From: Polymyxa betae
Taxonomy: Eukaryota; Endomyxa; Phytomyxea; Plasmodiophorida; Plasmodiophoridae
Assembly (NCBI GenBank): GCA_003693705.1
Contig: RBZT01000156.1
Location: 1-64,000 of the forward strand
DNA: 64,000 nucleotides
Reading direction: 5' to 3'
The notes below the pieces were generated by a model, which made no database searches, was not told where the DNA came from, and saw only the letters and a program-made list of their open reading frames with translations. Below are positions 32,167-43,610 of the stretch, piece by piece (positions within the stretch are counted from its first letter, which is position 1; each line of letters opens with the position of its first letter). The position numbers were made by a program, and so were the translations under genes.

Positions 32167-32973
32167 ATGCGCGAGGCCAGACTTGTACATACGTACAAGG
32201 AACCATGGCATCTCGTCGTTCAGGCGTACCAGAAGCGATTCGAGAAGTTACCACATCCCAAGATTCCGGCTTTGGTTGAAGCCGTTTTCGAGAATTTTAT
32301 TTGGGACCCGAAGGAGCAGGAGCTGTCATGGGTAGTTTTGGGCAAGATCGACGTCCCGATACCCAACTGGGTGAAAAAATTAACAGGATGCAACCACTGT
32401 GTATTTCGAACGATGAATATTCTGAATTTCGCCAAGCGAACGCTGTCGATCAAGATTACGAACGACGATTTCAGGCACATTGCTGTGGTCGAAGAAAATA
32501 ATTGTTTTCGTGTTCATCCAGATAATGACCAATGGACTGAATACGAGCAAGTTTCACGACTAACGATTAGGTCTTTGTTGGGAATGCAATCCCAGGTTGA
32601 AGGGATTGTCATGCGATCGTATTCCGAGGTCGATTTTGCCTTCGAGCTTCGGCAATTTTCTTATTGTTAAGTATAGAATTACGAGGCTGGTCGAGAAGTC
32701 GATAACGATTTTATTCAAAGTTTGCTGAAGCTTGAACATCTTCCCAGGAGGGGTTACCTAGAAGGTATCGCTGCTGAGCGTGCTGTTCATACTGGCCCCA
32801 TCCCATATACCCACATCGAGCATTCGGTGACGTCAACGCCTGTTGTAACCGCCTTGAGACATCTTGCTAGCAAATCCGATCCATCAAAAGAATTCGTCAA
32901 GCTGGAGACCGATTCTTCCTCTGTTGATCTGGAGCTTTCAGCTTCAAGAGCGGCTGGCCAGTCTTTGACATAA
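32167..32973 (+). CDS. PRELI/MSF1 domain lipid-transfer protein
   Basis: Exons 32167-32628 and 32677-32973 (48-nt intron), 252 aa. The PRELI domain fills the first 165 residues: LVHTYKEPWHLVVQAYQKRF near the start, ELSWVVLGKIDVPIPNWVKK, CVFRTMNILNFAKRTLSIKI, HIAVVEENNCFRVHPDN and WTEYEQVSRLTIRSLLG. This is the PRELID/Ups/Slowmo family, which shuttles phosphatidic acid or phosphatidylserine between mitochondrial membranes with TRIAP1/Mdm35. The C-terminal tail (about 85 residues) is polar and specific to this protein. Homologues usually begin with about five more residues (MVKFY-like), so a short upstream exon may be missing. Confidence 0.88.
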
Positions 32974-33023
32974 TTAGTATTATTATTTAGTAAAGCCATA
33001 TCACCGATGATGATTATTTGATA

Positions 33024-34249
33024 TCATAATGGGGGAAGATCCGGGTTTAGCAATTCACAGAGAAAGCGATTTGTGATGTTGCTACAGCTAGCCTCCATAG
33101 AAGTTAGGGCATATTTCAGTCCAATATTTCTAATGATGTGCAGCTGACTTTGTAGAATTAAATATGCAGTAAAGGCGTCTTTCTTGATGGTTTCACTAGA
33201 ACCGTTCTGCGAAAGTTGTAGAAAGCGAAATTCGACTACCTTGAGTTCTGAGATCCAGTAATACAACGCCGGATGCTGGAAATTATCGATTCTCATGCAT
33301 GCTTGAAAGTATCGATTCAGAATGGACAAATTCGGTACATTACTTTGAACTGCAATCCTGCAAATCACAATCAGTTTGACTGGAAAAGGATAAAGGTGAC
33401 GATTACCGGTTCGAAGGAGCATATCGGACAGGGTAGAATTCTGCTAACACATTATCAATGCTTCGTAATCGCCTGATATCTGTATTAGCTTGGTTCCAGG
33501 CTACAAACAAGCTCTCGGCTAATTGCTCGATGCGAGCCCTTTCGAACTGGAGCTCAGTCTTAGAAACGATGGCCATCTCGACAAAGCTTGAATGCTGGCA
33601 TGGTGTGAGTCGCTTACAGGGGCTCTCTGTTCTCGTACATAGATTGAACTCGGTTGTGGTAGGAAGCTGTTTGATGAATAATGTATCGGGACGGGATTTA
33701 TTCGCTATCCATTCTATAGTGCTATTTAGTGGGATTATAGCAGCTAGGAATGCAGCGAGAATGTCGCTTGGAACGAGCATTCGCGTTGACGACATTGGAC
33801 GGCGGACGATATCATAGACGCCTTCCTCAAGGTCTGTCCTGCTCATTTCCGGATTCATTCTGGGCAGCCATCGCTTGCAGATGTCGAATCGTCGAATGAC
33901 TTCTTGACCTATGTGGAAATCAGTCCTTATGGCATCTAGCTATCCATTGGGTTTCACTTTTAGATTGGCTAATTCTGCAGCATGTTCGATGAAGGTGGAC
34001 CATGAGAGAAGTTGGCGAATTCCACAAAGAAGAATTTAGGGCCCATTCAAAATCTAGATCGGCGTCTTTCTCTGTCATTCCAACCTCGCAATCCCATTTC
34101 TTGGCCAGAGTCAGATCCAGGCCAGAATCGAATTTAAGCATTTGTGATTCTATAACGTCTCACTTTTTGGTTTTTACCAATTCCGGTTTCTCACCTGGTG
34201 GTTCCGGTTGGGATCGATGGACGCTCTCCATCGCGAACGATTGGGACAT
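33024..34249 (-). CDS. Orphan hypothetical protein (360 aa)
   Basis: Four exons: 34249-34195, 34149-33958, 33908-33407 and 33357-33024, all with canonical sites and frame kept, introns 45-49 nt. Product starts MSQSFAMESVHRSQPEPP. No signal peptide or transmembrane segment is evident; a hydrophobic stretch SDILAAFLAAIIPLNST is probably a buried helix. The second half is mainly helical (QFERARIEQLAESLFVAWNQ, DIRRLRSIDNVLAEF, LSILNRYFQACMRIDN, TIKKDAFTAYLILQSQLHII). The all-helical layout suggests a structural subunit of a complex, for example kinetochore, Mediator or tethering, but I recognise no family. Confidence 0.65.
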
Positions 34250-34435
34250 GGCAAGATGAATTTTCTGGATAATATCTTAAGAACAGAAGATATTATTGAT
34301 TCTCTAGGGCAGGGAAAAGATATGCAACAACAACAATAGATTGATTTGCAGAATTAAGATGAACATCCAGGCGTCTATATTGTAGGCCTAAATCAGTTTA
34401 ATATAGATACATTTTATCGTTTATTTCAAATATAT

Positions 34436-35608
34436 TCAGAATATTAAATCTCTAGCATCATCGGCTGGGCGAAAGTCATCAGATGGTATACCAGCTTGCT
34501 GCCATCTCCAGAACTGGGCGACTTGCCTGTTTAACTTCTGTTTGCTGTAGCTACATGCAATTGCTGATGTAAAAACAGCAATCACTATCACGCTGGCAGG
34601 TATAACAGCACAGAAGATGAATCGCGACCAGAAACTAGGCTTTTCGATGGATGCCACTACAGATTGACTGGACAAGTCTTCCGTTCCGTTCGTTTTGCTG
34701 GAGTTTTCATCAACTGAATTGTCATCTGACCTATTTGTCGGTCTTGGTGACAATTCATGCCTCTTAATGAGTTCAGAAGGGGGGCTTATTGAGTCAGTCA
34801 TCTTGCCGCCGACAACTCGGAGATGGTTCCATTTCTTGCGACAGACATCATTCCTCACTTGCGTATTTGGGGCAATGATGGTTTTATGCGAGATCTCGTA
34901 GTTGTCCCTTCCGGTTTGATCTACAGTCTTTAAGGTCTTAAGACTGGAAAGCGCCGAATATGGAAATATCCTGCAAAAGGCGATGGCTTTATCAGAAGAT
35001 GTGATGATCGATTCGAGTGCTATGCCACAAGGCAATCCAAAAAGGTTTTGAGACTCCTTGCACAGGGTTAAGCATTCAATCTCGTTACTGAAATGAAGGT
35101 TCTTGCCCTCTGCCACATCCGCGTTGTCCCAATCATCACGAATGAAATCTGTTAAGACCGTCCGGACGTACTTCTTTCCAAGAATGGAAAAAATCTGGCG
35201 CTCGACAAATTCAGTTTGAAATCCTGTTCTGAATACAGGTGCGAATTCGGGATAACTCAAAGCGTCGTGACTAGCATCCAGATGTCGAGTGCTCTTAATA
35301 GCTACCCTCTGGACGCTTTCAGGATGGTCATTTTTTTGCCCATCATAAAGACGCTCGTGAAGAATGCACAAAGGGAATGTTAAATATCGGCATACAAAAT
35401 CCTCTCCTGGATCGGAGAGAATATATCCATAGCAGCTTGAATCGGAATGACATAATTTACTGCAAGACCCTCTGCTGTCTGCATTTCCGCCAACTTGCTT
35501 GCTGAGAATTGGCGCCACTGCCGACATCGGCAGCGAAACTTCGACGAAACTAGCTGATACTGAATAGAATAATATCAGCCAGCTTATGCCGACCGCTCTG
35601 TCGTTCAT
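34436..35608 (-). CDS. Secretory-pathway single-pass membrane protein, PAN/apple-like cysteines
   Basis: Intronless, 390 aa from ATG 35608 (an earlier in-frame TTG was not used). N-terminal signal peptide MNDRAVGISWLILFYSVSAS, a Cys-containing ectodomain, one transmembrane helix near residues 326-356 (FWSRFIFCAVIPASVIVIAV...) and a 34-residue cytosolic tail. Two Cys clusters, SCSKLCHSDSSCYGYILSD...FVCRYL and ECLTLCKESQNLFGLPCGIALE...FCRIF, have the C-x3-C-x5-C spacing seen in PAN/apple adhesion modules. A Ser/Thr/Asn-rich stalk (RSDDNSVDENSSKTNGTED) precedes the membrane. Type I topology and adhesion modules suit a surface receptor or host-contact protein, but the domain call is by pattern only. 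Confidence 0.75.
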   Translation of the reverse strand: MNDRAVGISWLILFYSVSASFVEVSLPMSAVAPILSKQVGGNADSRGSCSKLCHSDSSCYGYILSDPGEDFVCRYLTFPLCILHERLYDGQKNDHPESVQRVAIKSTRHLDASHDALSYPEFAPVFRTGFQTEFVERQIFSILGKKYVRTVLTDFIRDDWDNADVAEGKNLHFSNEIECLTLCKESQNLFGLPCGIALESIITSSDKAIAFCRIFPYSALSSLKTLKTVDQTGRDNYEISHKTIIAPNTQVRNDVCRKKWNHLRVVGGKMTDSISPPSELIKRHELSPRPTNRSDDNSVDENSSKTNGTEDLSSQSVVASIEKPSFWSRFIFCAVIPASVIVIAVFTSAIACSYSKQKLNRQVAQFWRWQQAGIPSDDFRPADDARDLIF

Positions 35609-36265
35609 ACGATGTACTACCAACCCGATTGGATAAGACTTGCGTTCGACTAGTTGTAGAAAATCTTGAAACGGGCAGCTCGCTTGACGTGGTGTAGTCC
35701 CTCCCTTCAGATTTTAATAAGAATCGCGGTCAGGATCGTCCCTCACAGAGGTAATGGGGTAACCCCAACAGCTATATTAGTAGGATCTGACTAATTTCAG
35801 TTCCAATACAGGCTCTGAACGAGGACAATTTCAGAGTGATGAGTTTCCTTGCTAACACGAAAAGCATATGGGAAGAAACCTCGCCTGACAGGAAGTAGAG
35901 TTACAGCCAAAGCCAAGCGATCTTCATGCCTACCGCCTTCCAGTTGTTCGGGTGTAAATCCAGACAATCCATTCTATGGGTGCAAGTAGGCACTTCTAAA
36001 CAGTCGCCGTCGATGATCATTCCAGAACGAGCGTTCAGCAAGACGTCACTGCCTACTCTCTTCACAGAAACATTGGATAGATGAATCCAGAAAGAACATT
36101 ATAACAGGCCGTAATGAAATGTACAGCCATGATAAATTCGTGAGAGAATCCATTAAAGGGTCTCTAGATAGGCCGAACCCGGACCTGCTTTATGCCGCTC
36201 TTACAGTCACGTTGTGGTTTAGTGGTCTTTACAAAGCCCAAAGACGGTTTAGCACTGCCGTATGG
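35609..36265. other. Intergenic between divergent genes
   Basis: About 650 bases between the start codons of the membrane protein (left) and WDR91 (right). Presumed promoters of both. No gene recognised; an open frame from 36119 runs into the WDR91 first exon but its ATG-proximal part has no homology. Confidence 0.45.
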
Positions 36266-38341
36266 ATGCAGATGGATGCCATACCATCTGTCAATCAGCT
36301 GGTCAAAGAATACTTGCTGTTCCTGGGTTATACGGGCGCGTATCAGGCGTTTTGTGCCCAGGAAGTTGAAGATGCTCCGTGGCAATTACCACAGCCAGGT
36401 TTGATCTGATATCTTTGACTGTTAATATCTGGTCAATTGTTTGGGCAGGTGCTATTGCCGAACTGATTCGTACAATATGCAAAGATGGCGATATTGATGG
36501 TTTAATCAACCTGTGGAATTTGCTTTCGGTTCGCTTCTTCTCGAAAATGCCACAAAGGGAATTTGTCTCTGCATCAAGTAGAGAGCTTCTTCGAGCTCTA
36601 CAACGCTGCATGATCATTGTCAGTATATTTTCTCGACCTAGAAATGACGCTGATGCCCAATAGGATATAGCGTCCACTAAAGATCGCGTCAAACTGCAGC
36701 GAATTTTTGAAAAAATATTCCAAGAATCACCTTTGGAGCTAACTGATCCTTCGTTAGGCTGGACAGATTGGTTAGCAATACCATTCTGTGAGCAGCCATC
36801 TGCTAATGCTCGATTGGCGCCGTATTTCACTCCGGCTTGGAGATCATCCATATTCACAGCGTTGAATAATTTCCTATCGACAATCTTCAGTGCCATTCCG
36901 CTTCCGTCTTTACTCAAGTAGGGTCTCGATCATTTGCTATCATGCTGTTGATGAATAACCGGAGTCGAACAGTCTGCATTCATTCAAAGAGCGACAACAG
37001 ATTTTGGAGAATGAGAAAGCGCAACTTCAAAGTGAAAATGAAAGGTTGGTAGAGCGCCTAGCTGCCCATCATCGCAATCATGTTCGTCGTATCTCTTCCA
37101 CACCAGCACTAAGTGTGTGTTGGATCAGAAAATCAGATTAATTTTCTGATGCCTAACTGATCGTTCATAGGTGCTCAACTACCACCTAAGATATTGCTTG
37201 GTCACACCATGGAGATTACATCGTGTAGATTCTCTTATGATGGCGAGATGTTAGCCTCGTCTTCTCTGGATGGCTCTATTCGGGTCTGGAAACCTGATGG
37301 GTCAAGTACCTCTGTTTCAGGCTCATCCGCATGCTTATCCCTTGAATGGGATTCCAGATCGCCGCGTGTCATTTTCTACGGGGATTCACATGGAAAACTC
37401 AAAGTATGAATGCATTTATTGTAATGGGCCAGTATCTGATTTAGATCGGCAGCTTTGGAATGCCGAACATAAGCGAATTTTTAAAGAAATGCATGTTGGT
37501 TCCGACGACTATTCCAGAATAATTTCTATCGCTACATCGCCTTCTGACTCTGTTTGTATCACATCGTGTGTCTCCGAATCGAATTCTTCTGGGTCTATCG
37601 GCGTTTGGTCTTACAAGACTAGCCAAAACATCATGACGTTTGCAACGGAAGTACGTGCTTATTCAACACCATCTTGTGGCTGATCTCCTTACTGAACACT
37701 ATGATTAGCCTGTTAGTCGCCCAATGCTTTGTACCGTTTTCAACCATAATGGAACTCTTTGTGCAATGGGCTCTATAGGTAATCACACATTCTGCACGCC
37801 GACGTGATTTTGTCTAAGCATTATTTCTAAGATGGCTATGTTCGTATATTTGATCTGAGAAGCAAGGCGGTTATATTGTCATGGCAAGCTCACTCTTGCG
37901 ATATACAGACAATAGCGTTCGGAGCTGAAGAGACCTCAGTAATATCGTGTGGACTTGATAGTAAAGTAACCGAATGGGATCTTCACCGACATGGACAAGC
38001 ACTTAGAACCATCAACCTGGATGTACCAACGACGAAACCAACTCCGACATCCAGAGTAGACTTTTCTTGCGACGATTCGGGAAAACAGATTTGCATAACA
38101 AATGGGGTCGGTAATTCAGTGGTCTATAACTGGGAAGATACAACGAAACCAGTGTATTCGGTTCCTTTAGAAGGATCAGCAGTTCCTGTTCAGGTCAGCA
38201 TTTCCAATGTCAATTATTTCTATCTCACAGCACTGATATTAGGTGGATTGGTCTTGTGCCAAGAGACTCGCAGCGTTCGTGCTGAATGATCATTCAATTC
38301 GGATACATTCGATGCCCGTTATACAGCAATGTTTTAGTTAA
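36266..38341 (+). CDS. WDR91: WDR91 homologue, endosomal maturation factor
   Basis: Nine exons: 36266-36398, 36449-36618, 36664-36917, 36973-37112, 37171-37403, 37453-37650, 37709-37778, 37832-38193 and 38243-38341, total 552 aa. N-terminal LisH-like/CTLH region (VNQLVKEYLLFLGYTGAYQA, DGLINLWNLLSVRFFSKM), then the WDR91-specific block GWTDWLAIPFCEQPSANARL and FTALNNFLSTIFSAIPLP, a coiled coil (ERQQILENEKAQLQSENERL), and a C-terminal WD40 propeller (GEMLASSSLDGSIRVWKPDG, TVFNHNGTLCAMGSIDGYVR, WQAHSCDIQTIAFGAEE). It ends VDWSCAKRLAAFVLNDHSI. In animals WDR91 binds Rab7 and dampens PI3-kinase during early-to-late endosome switching. The low-complexity middle of the human protein (about 747 aa) is mostly absent. 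The alternative start is the second Met two codons on. Confidence 0.9.
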
Positions 38342-38343
38342 AT

Positions 38344-39473
38344 TTAAATTATCATATTCAAATTAGAAAAATCGTGATCAAGATTGGAGAGATCCGGCGT
38401 GCACAAGACGCGATGATTCACATTTGCCAGCCTGTTGCAGGTATTCGTTTTCAAGTTGAATGCCATTAGTTCTTGCCTGTATATATAATCCTATCACACG
38501 TATCAGTAACTCTATTTTCCAGCAATCTAATACATACTGTCGCCGAACTGACCAAGAAATCAACACCTCCACATCTTAGCACGACCTTCCCAGATTTAAA
38601 TATGACCAATTTGCCTAGGAAGCCGTCAGGTAATCTGGTACCAGAGGCAGCGAGAACTTGAGAAATATCGTCAAGCTTTTCAACTGGTTTCAATTTGGTC
38701 GCAGGTGCCTTGCTTGAATCCTGAAAACCCAATTTCAAAAGTACGATAGAACGGCAACAGCTGGTTCTACCTTGTCATCTGTAACTTCGACTGCCTTGGT
38801 TGGGAGCCGTGAAGGCAACTGCCAGAATATATAATCTGAATTTAAAGAGTCATGACGAAGCCCAGTTTCAAAAATGGCTTTAACGTCTTCAGGTTTTTTT
38901 TTGCCGGGTTTGGCCTCTTCAACTTTTACATCGTCTAGTTCGTTGTCGATGGTAGCATTTTCGGCCGTTCTTCCTTCGAAAGCGAAAGGAAGTATGACTG
39001 GGGCGAAAGAGCTTGAATCATCCATGTTTTCATCATCAACATCCATATCGTTCTCATGCAGGGGAGACCCAGATGGTGTAGACGCACACGATATGGCTGA
39101 AGTCGTCCTTAACGAACGATCGTTTGGCACGAACGACGACTTCTTCACGTCACTGGCGACGAAGGTCACGGTTGTCGCAGCAGCAGGCTCCTGATGTTTT
39201 TTCGGTCGAATTACAGGTTTCTGCTCGATCTCTGGACGCTGAACGACCTCGAGCAGTTTCGGAATAGCCGGCTTAGCATTGCCTGGTTCAGCATTGCCTG
39301 CGGCTCGTCTCGGGGCTACAGTAGGAGCGAACTACATCAACTAAGTCCAAGAACGATACACTGCCTCATCCAATTACTTTTCGGACGGTCCCTCTACCAC
39401 GTCCGCGTCCTCTGAGACGATCCTGGCCGGATCCCAACGAACCCAAACGCTGTGGTTTTCCTGGATCCGACAT
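38344..39473 (-). CDS. POLR3D: RNA polymerase III subunit RPC4 (POLR3D/RPC53)
   Basis: Four exons: 39473-39378, 39331-38771, 38720-38538 and 38490-38344, total 328 aa. The N-terminus is Gly/Arg-rich (GRGRGRGTVRK), then FAPTVAPRRAAGNAE as in yeast RPC53, an acidic middle (HENDMDVDDENMDD), DYIFWQLPSRLP, and the conserved C-terminal dimerisation block LPDGFLGKLVIFKSGKVVLR, YIYRQELMAFN, ANVNHRVLCTPDLSNLD. The C-terminal block pairs with RPC5 to form the TFIIF-like module used in Pol III termination and reinitiation. The stop codon (38346-38344) lies two bases from the WDR91 stop on the other strand, so the two 3' ends must overlap as transcripts. Confidence 0.9.
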
Positions 39474-40103
39474 TGTCAGCAATCGGATCGATTTCCCGAC
39501 TTCATTTCCCGGCACGGACTTCGATGATTTTTTATCGAAAATTCCATAAGCTTTTGCTACGATCTAAGAGATCATACGGATCAGCGATATCAAAACATGT
39601 CAAACAGTTTCTCTGCCTGGATCCATCGTCCTGCTTTGAAACATTCAAGGCAGTCTCTTGCAGTACTACCTAACCATTTCCGATTTACACACTAAGAAGG
39701 TTATGCTAGAATGAACTGAACTCAGAGAAATGGGTCCAGTTTGAAATTGTCCAGTCAATGAACTTAGTCTACAGAATTACTGTAACAGGGCAGAACTAGA
39801 CCCGGTTTCCTGAAAATCGTCATATTTGTCTCAAACCAGGGCTAAATTTAGCCAGATCCAGCCCAGGACGATTTCCATTCTTCGTGTTTGTCTTTGGAGG
39901 ATGCAAATGAACTGACTTCGATAGAATATACATATTTATTTGCTCGCTATAGTTTTATATAAGTCTTAACCTCGGATTGCTCCGATTGTTCGTTGTCAAC
40001 TCGGACTGATCGTGCTGCATTACTCAGATCGTCAATTAGATCCCTTGGATCTCATATCTTCGCGATAAATGTGGCCGGCCGAAACCATTCGCTTATCAAG
40101 CTT
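39474..40103. other. Intergenic region
   Basis: Promoter side of RPC4 and beyond. Short frames only, none with a recognisable motif. Confidence 0.45.
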
Positions 40104-40719
40104 TCAATAACTCGTTTTTTGGCATTTTCCACTGCTATTCCAAATAGTGATCACGTAATTTCGGTTTCGATGAGGCGTCCTCGCGCATTTGAAAATAAAA
40201 TCACCATCAGGCCGAATCGGAACGACGCCCTCATCACATATGCAGTCGACATCGTACTTGGATTCCTCGACGAAATCGCCTTCCCAAAAAGTCGCTGAGT
40301 TTCCATAGATTCTTCCCAGTTTTCCGATGCGTTTGGCGATAATTGCAGGGAGCCTGTTTACTTGGAGTACGTTGCGGTTTTGCATTGTTGTATCCAGGAA
40401 CATTTACACATGCAGCCGCAATGCAATCATCTGAATCGGAACATTCAGATGAGCCGATGTTAAACTCACTCTACAGAAAACTTGTCAAATACCTAGAGCG
40501 GGTATGTGTGTCGGTCTTATCAGTGGAATAGCGAGATTGGTCGTTTTCAGATGATCTGCCAAAATGACGGTTAGAAGTTGCATCGACATGTTCTGAGGTC
40601 GATGCGCGTCTCTGACGGCATCGAAGTGCCTTCAGATTCGTATGTATGTAGTCATGTTGAATTGAATGTAGGTCAGCAATGCAGTTAGCTCGTACGGTCG
40701 AATTTCGCGCATTCTCCAA
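40104..40719 (-). CDS. Hypothetical Cys-containing protein, tentative
   Basis: A right-hand block (about 40719-40495) reads ARNSTVRANCIADLHSIQHD and TDKTDTHTRSRY. Next is GSSECSDSDDCIAAACVNV (about 40450-40380), then, across a 67-nt GTAAACAGG to ACTCAG intron, TTFWEGDFVEESKYDVDCIC, VVPIRPDGDFIFKCART and a stop at 40104. The last two blocks join in frame with canonical sites. The first join needs a 24-nt intron (GTATTTGAC to GTAGAG) and no ATG start is clear. Cys spacing (DCIAAACV, DCICDEG, FKCA) suggests a zinc or disulfide fold. No family recognised. Confidence 0.35.
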
Positions 40720-41376
40720 ACTGCCACAATCGAAGTTAAAATGAGACCATCACCAATTACTGTTACTGTCTAGAGCAACTTGCAGCTCTAAAACGCATTA
40801 CTTCAGGAAAACAGTGCGATCATTGCATACGATCCGGTCCAGTATTTATTCAATCGGTAGATATGGCAGCGATCTTGAGGAATGATATTTCTATCCTGTT
40901 ACCTCTGTCGACTAAATCAATTCGCTGGACATTTCGGACTGGAATGTCCACTCAATTTAGTTGATTTCTGTAGGTCCGAAAGATATTATCAATCAGCTTT
41001 GACTGAAAATCATGAAAAATTCACATCGCCTGCGAACCTCACATGTTCAGGCTCCGCCGAATCTACGATACTCTCTCATTTATCCAATCGAGTCGGAAAT
41101 TGAAGCCCGAAAGGACCCTGAATGCCATATCGACGAAGCGATCCTGGGTCCTGTACCAGTGCTTGGCAGGAAGAACATAGAGGAAGATCGGAAAACTGAT
41201 TGGAAGACTTCGGGCCTGCCCGGGACCGATCCAGCCTGATTAATCCTGAAGCTAAGCTTAGCTGTGATCGCAGACTGGGTCTTTTGGTTTGGAGATAGGG
41301 CTCCGACCCGACCCAGACTGGCTGGGGTTTTATTTAATCTTGGACGATCCGGTCGTAGACGAGCTCTTGATCGACG
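40720..41376. other. Intergenic, promoter side of the phosphate exporter
   Basis: An open plus frame at 41012-41239 (75 codons) has no motif and no downstream partner exon. Read as non-coding. Confidence 0.45.
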
Positions 41377-43610
41377 ATGGTGAAATTTGGGAAATATTTG
41401 AGCGTTTCGGCTGTTCCAGAATGGAGCTTGAAATACCTCGATTATAAAGCACTGAAGAAGATTTTGAAACGTCTGAAAGAAGCTGGACTGGCTGAAAATC
41501 TGAATCGTGAAATTGCCGATGGTCTCCCTAGAAATATTCGTGTATTAACGGATGGTTCTGGTCGGGCGTTTATGGTGAATATTACTGATCAACCTACCAG
41601 AGAAGATCATCTGGAAACTTTGGGTAATTGGTGCGTTTTAGACTGTTCATCTATATTAAAAGATCGTGTATAGAATCGCTGATGCCGGCTCACCTCGCAA
41701 ACCGCGACATTGAATTGGCTTTTTTCCGATTACTCCAGTCTGAAGTCGATAAAGTTGCATCGTTTTTCTTGGAACAGGAACAGTTTCTAGCATCGCAAGT
41801 TGATGCTATGACTATAAAAGCCAGGAGGAAGAAATCCCGAAGCGATAAGACTTTTCAGGATCATAAATTCCGACTAACTTGTCAATGGCTGTTTCAAGGG
41901 CTTCAACATCTGCAAAATTTTCACGTCATAAATTACGTCGCCATTGCCAAAATCCTCAAAAAACATGATAAACTGTCGTCATGGAGTAAATCCAAAGACG
42001 TGATCGTTCCATTGCTGAGCAATCCAGAACGTTATCCTCACACAGATAATCTGAATAAGCTGATGAGGAGAGTTCAGGTAATTTATTTCATCAACGCTGA
42101 AGTTTCCTATTTAAACCGGTTTTAGGACGAATTCTCGAACCTGTATGCTGGTGGAAACCATTCCCTAGGAGTCGATATGCTTCGAATCGTTCCTAAAAAG
42201 ATGTCGCACTCAACTTCGTTTATCGCTGGTGTCAATGTTGGTCTGCTGATCGCATTATTGGGTGTGATCGTCAGTATCTTCCTGCTGAAATCTGAACCCG
42301 ATATTCCGCCACAGTTTCTGGCTGCATTTCCGACGTTCCGATTTCTGGTCCTGTTGGTGTTTGCACTATCTGTCTGGGGCATCGACATCGCCATTTTCTC
42401 TAAGAAACAGATCAATTATGGATTCATCATGAACGCTGACCCGAATTCCCTTCTAAGGAGCAATCAAATCATCCTAATTGCTGCCTCAAGTTTCGTCCTG
42501 GTGCTTTCATGTCTTACCCTGTTTCTCGCATTGACGTGTTTCCCGACAAGCACCAGAATCCCACCAGGCTATTTTCACCTGGTCGCCTTCGTGATCTTGA
42601 CAATGGTTTTGTTCTGTCCTTTTGACATCTTTTTCCAAAAAACGCGCGCGTTTTTGTTGCGAACGTTGTTCGCGATCTTCATCTCGCCGTTTGCAAATGT
42701 CCAGTTTCAGACGTTCTTCTTAGCCGATTTCTTAACTTCTATGGTTCGGGTGTTTTACGACTTGAACTATTCGGTCTGCTTTTATGTAACTGGGGGGTTT
42801 CTGGACCATTCCAAAGCAGCTATCTGTGTAAGATCTGTAGCGATTGGAAGATGGGTTCTGGCATTTTTGCCTTACTGGTGGAGGTTCGCTCAATGTGTTC
42901 GACGGTATCACGATTCCAAGCAATCATTTCCGCATCTCGCTAATGCTGCGAAATACTTTTCCGCTTTGATGGTCACGTTTTTCTCATTACTTGGTATTTC
43001 ACTTATAATCTGCTGGTTTTCCAATGATTCATTTATCTTTAGCCGATGTATATAGAACAAGCTCTGCTTTGTTGAGTATCTGGATTGCTGTCGCCATATT
43101 TGGCACCATTTTCTCGTTCTCGTGGGACATTTTCATGGATTGGGGCCTTCTGGAGCACGACAGTCCCAACTTCTTATTGAGATCAAAACTGCTGTTCTCG
43201 AAATGGGTACATGTGTGTTGGTTACGTGGTTTGGTTTATTGACTGCTCTTTTACCCCAGGTGTATTATGTAGCTGCTATTACGAACTTGTTGCTAAGAGT
43301 AACTTGGGTGTTTACAATTTCACCAAATAGCACCGTTCTCTTCAATCATGAAATTCTCCTGTTGCTTCTCTCAATTGGCGAAATCGTCAGGAGGGGTCAA
43401 TGGGTCATATTCCGGGTGGAGAACGAGCATCTCAATAACTGTGGCAAATTCCGGATTGTCAACGAGATCCCTTTAGAAATGACCTATCAGCATGCTGGCG
43501 AGAAGACACGCGACGATGATGAAGAGCCCAGCAAGAATGACAGTTCAAGTCAGCAGATTGTAAATTTCTCGAGTTTACTTAACCCATCTGAATCCTGGTC
43601 TAAGAAGTGA
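41377..43610 (+). CDS. XPR1: SPX-EXS phosphate exporter (XPR1/SYG1)
   Basis: Five exons: 41377-41623, 41674-42077, 42126-42993, 43043-43206 and 43260-43610, total 677 aa. SPX domain at the N-terminus (MVKFGKYLSVSAVPEWSLKY, YLDYKALKKILKRL, DIELAFFRLLQSEVDKVASF, FRLTCQWLFQGLQHLQNFHV) followed by NYVAIAKILKKHDK, the inositol-pyrophosphate-sensing helix region. Then about eight membrane helices and the EXS domain: VRSVAIGRWVLAFLPYWWRF, AQCVRRYHDS, HLANAAKYFSA and SFSWDIFMDWGLL. RRGQWVIFRVENEHLNN closes the EXS domain as in XPR1/SYG1. Exports phosphate when SPX binds inositol pyrophosphates. The C-terminal tail is acidic (EKTRDDDEEPSKND). Confidence 0.94.

Noticed and set aside
36303-36917. Open frame of 204 codons on the minus strand
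   Set aside because: Antisense to WDR91 exons and introns, whose sense frames are strongly conserved.
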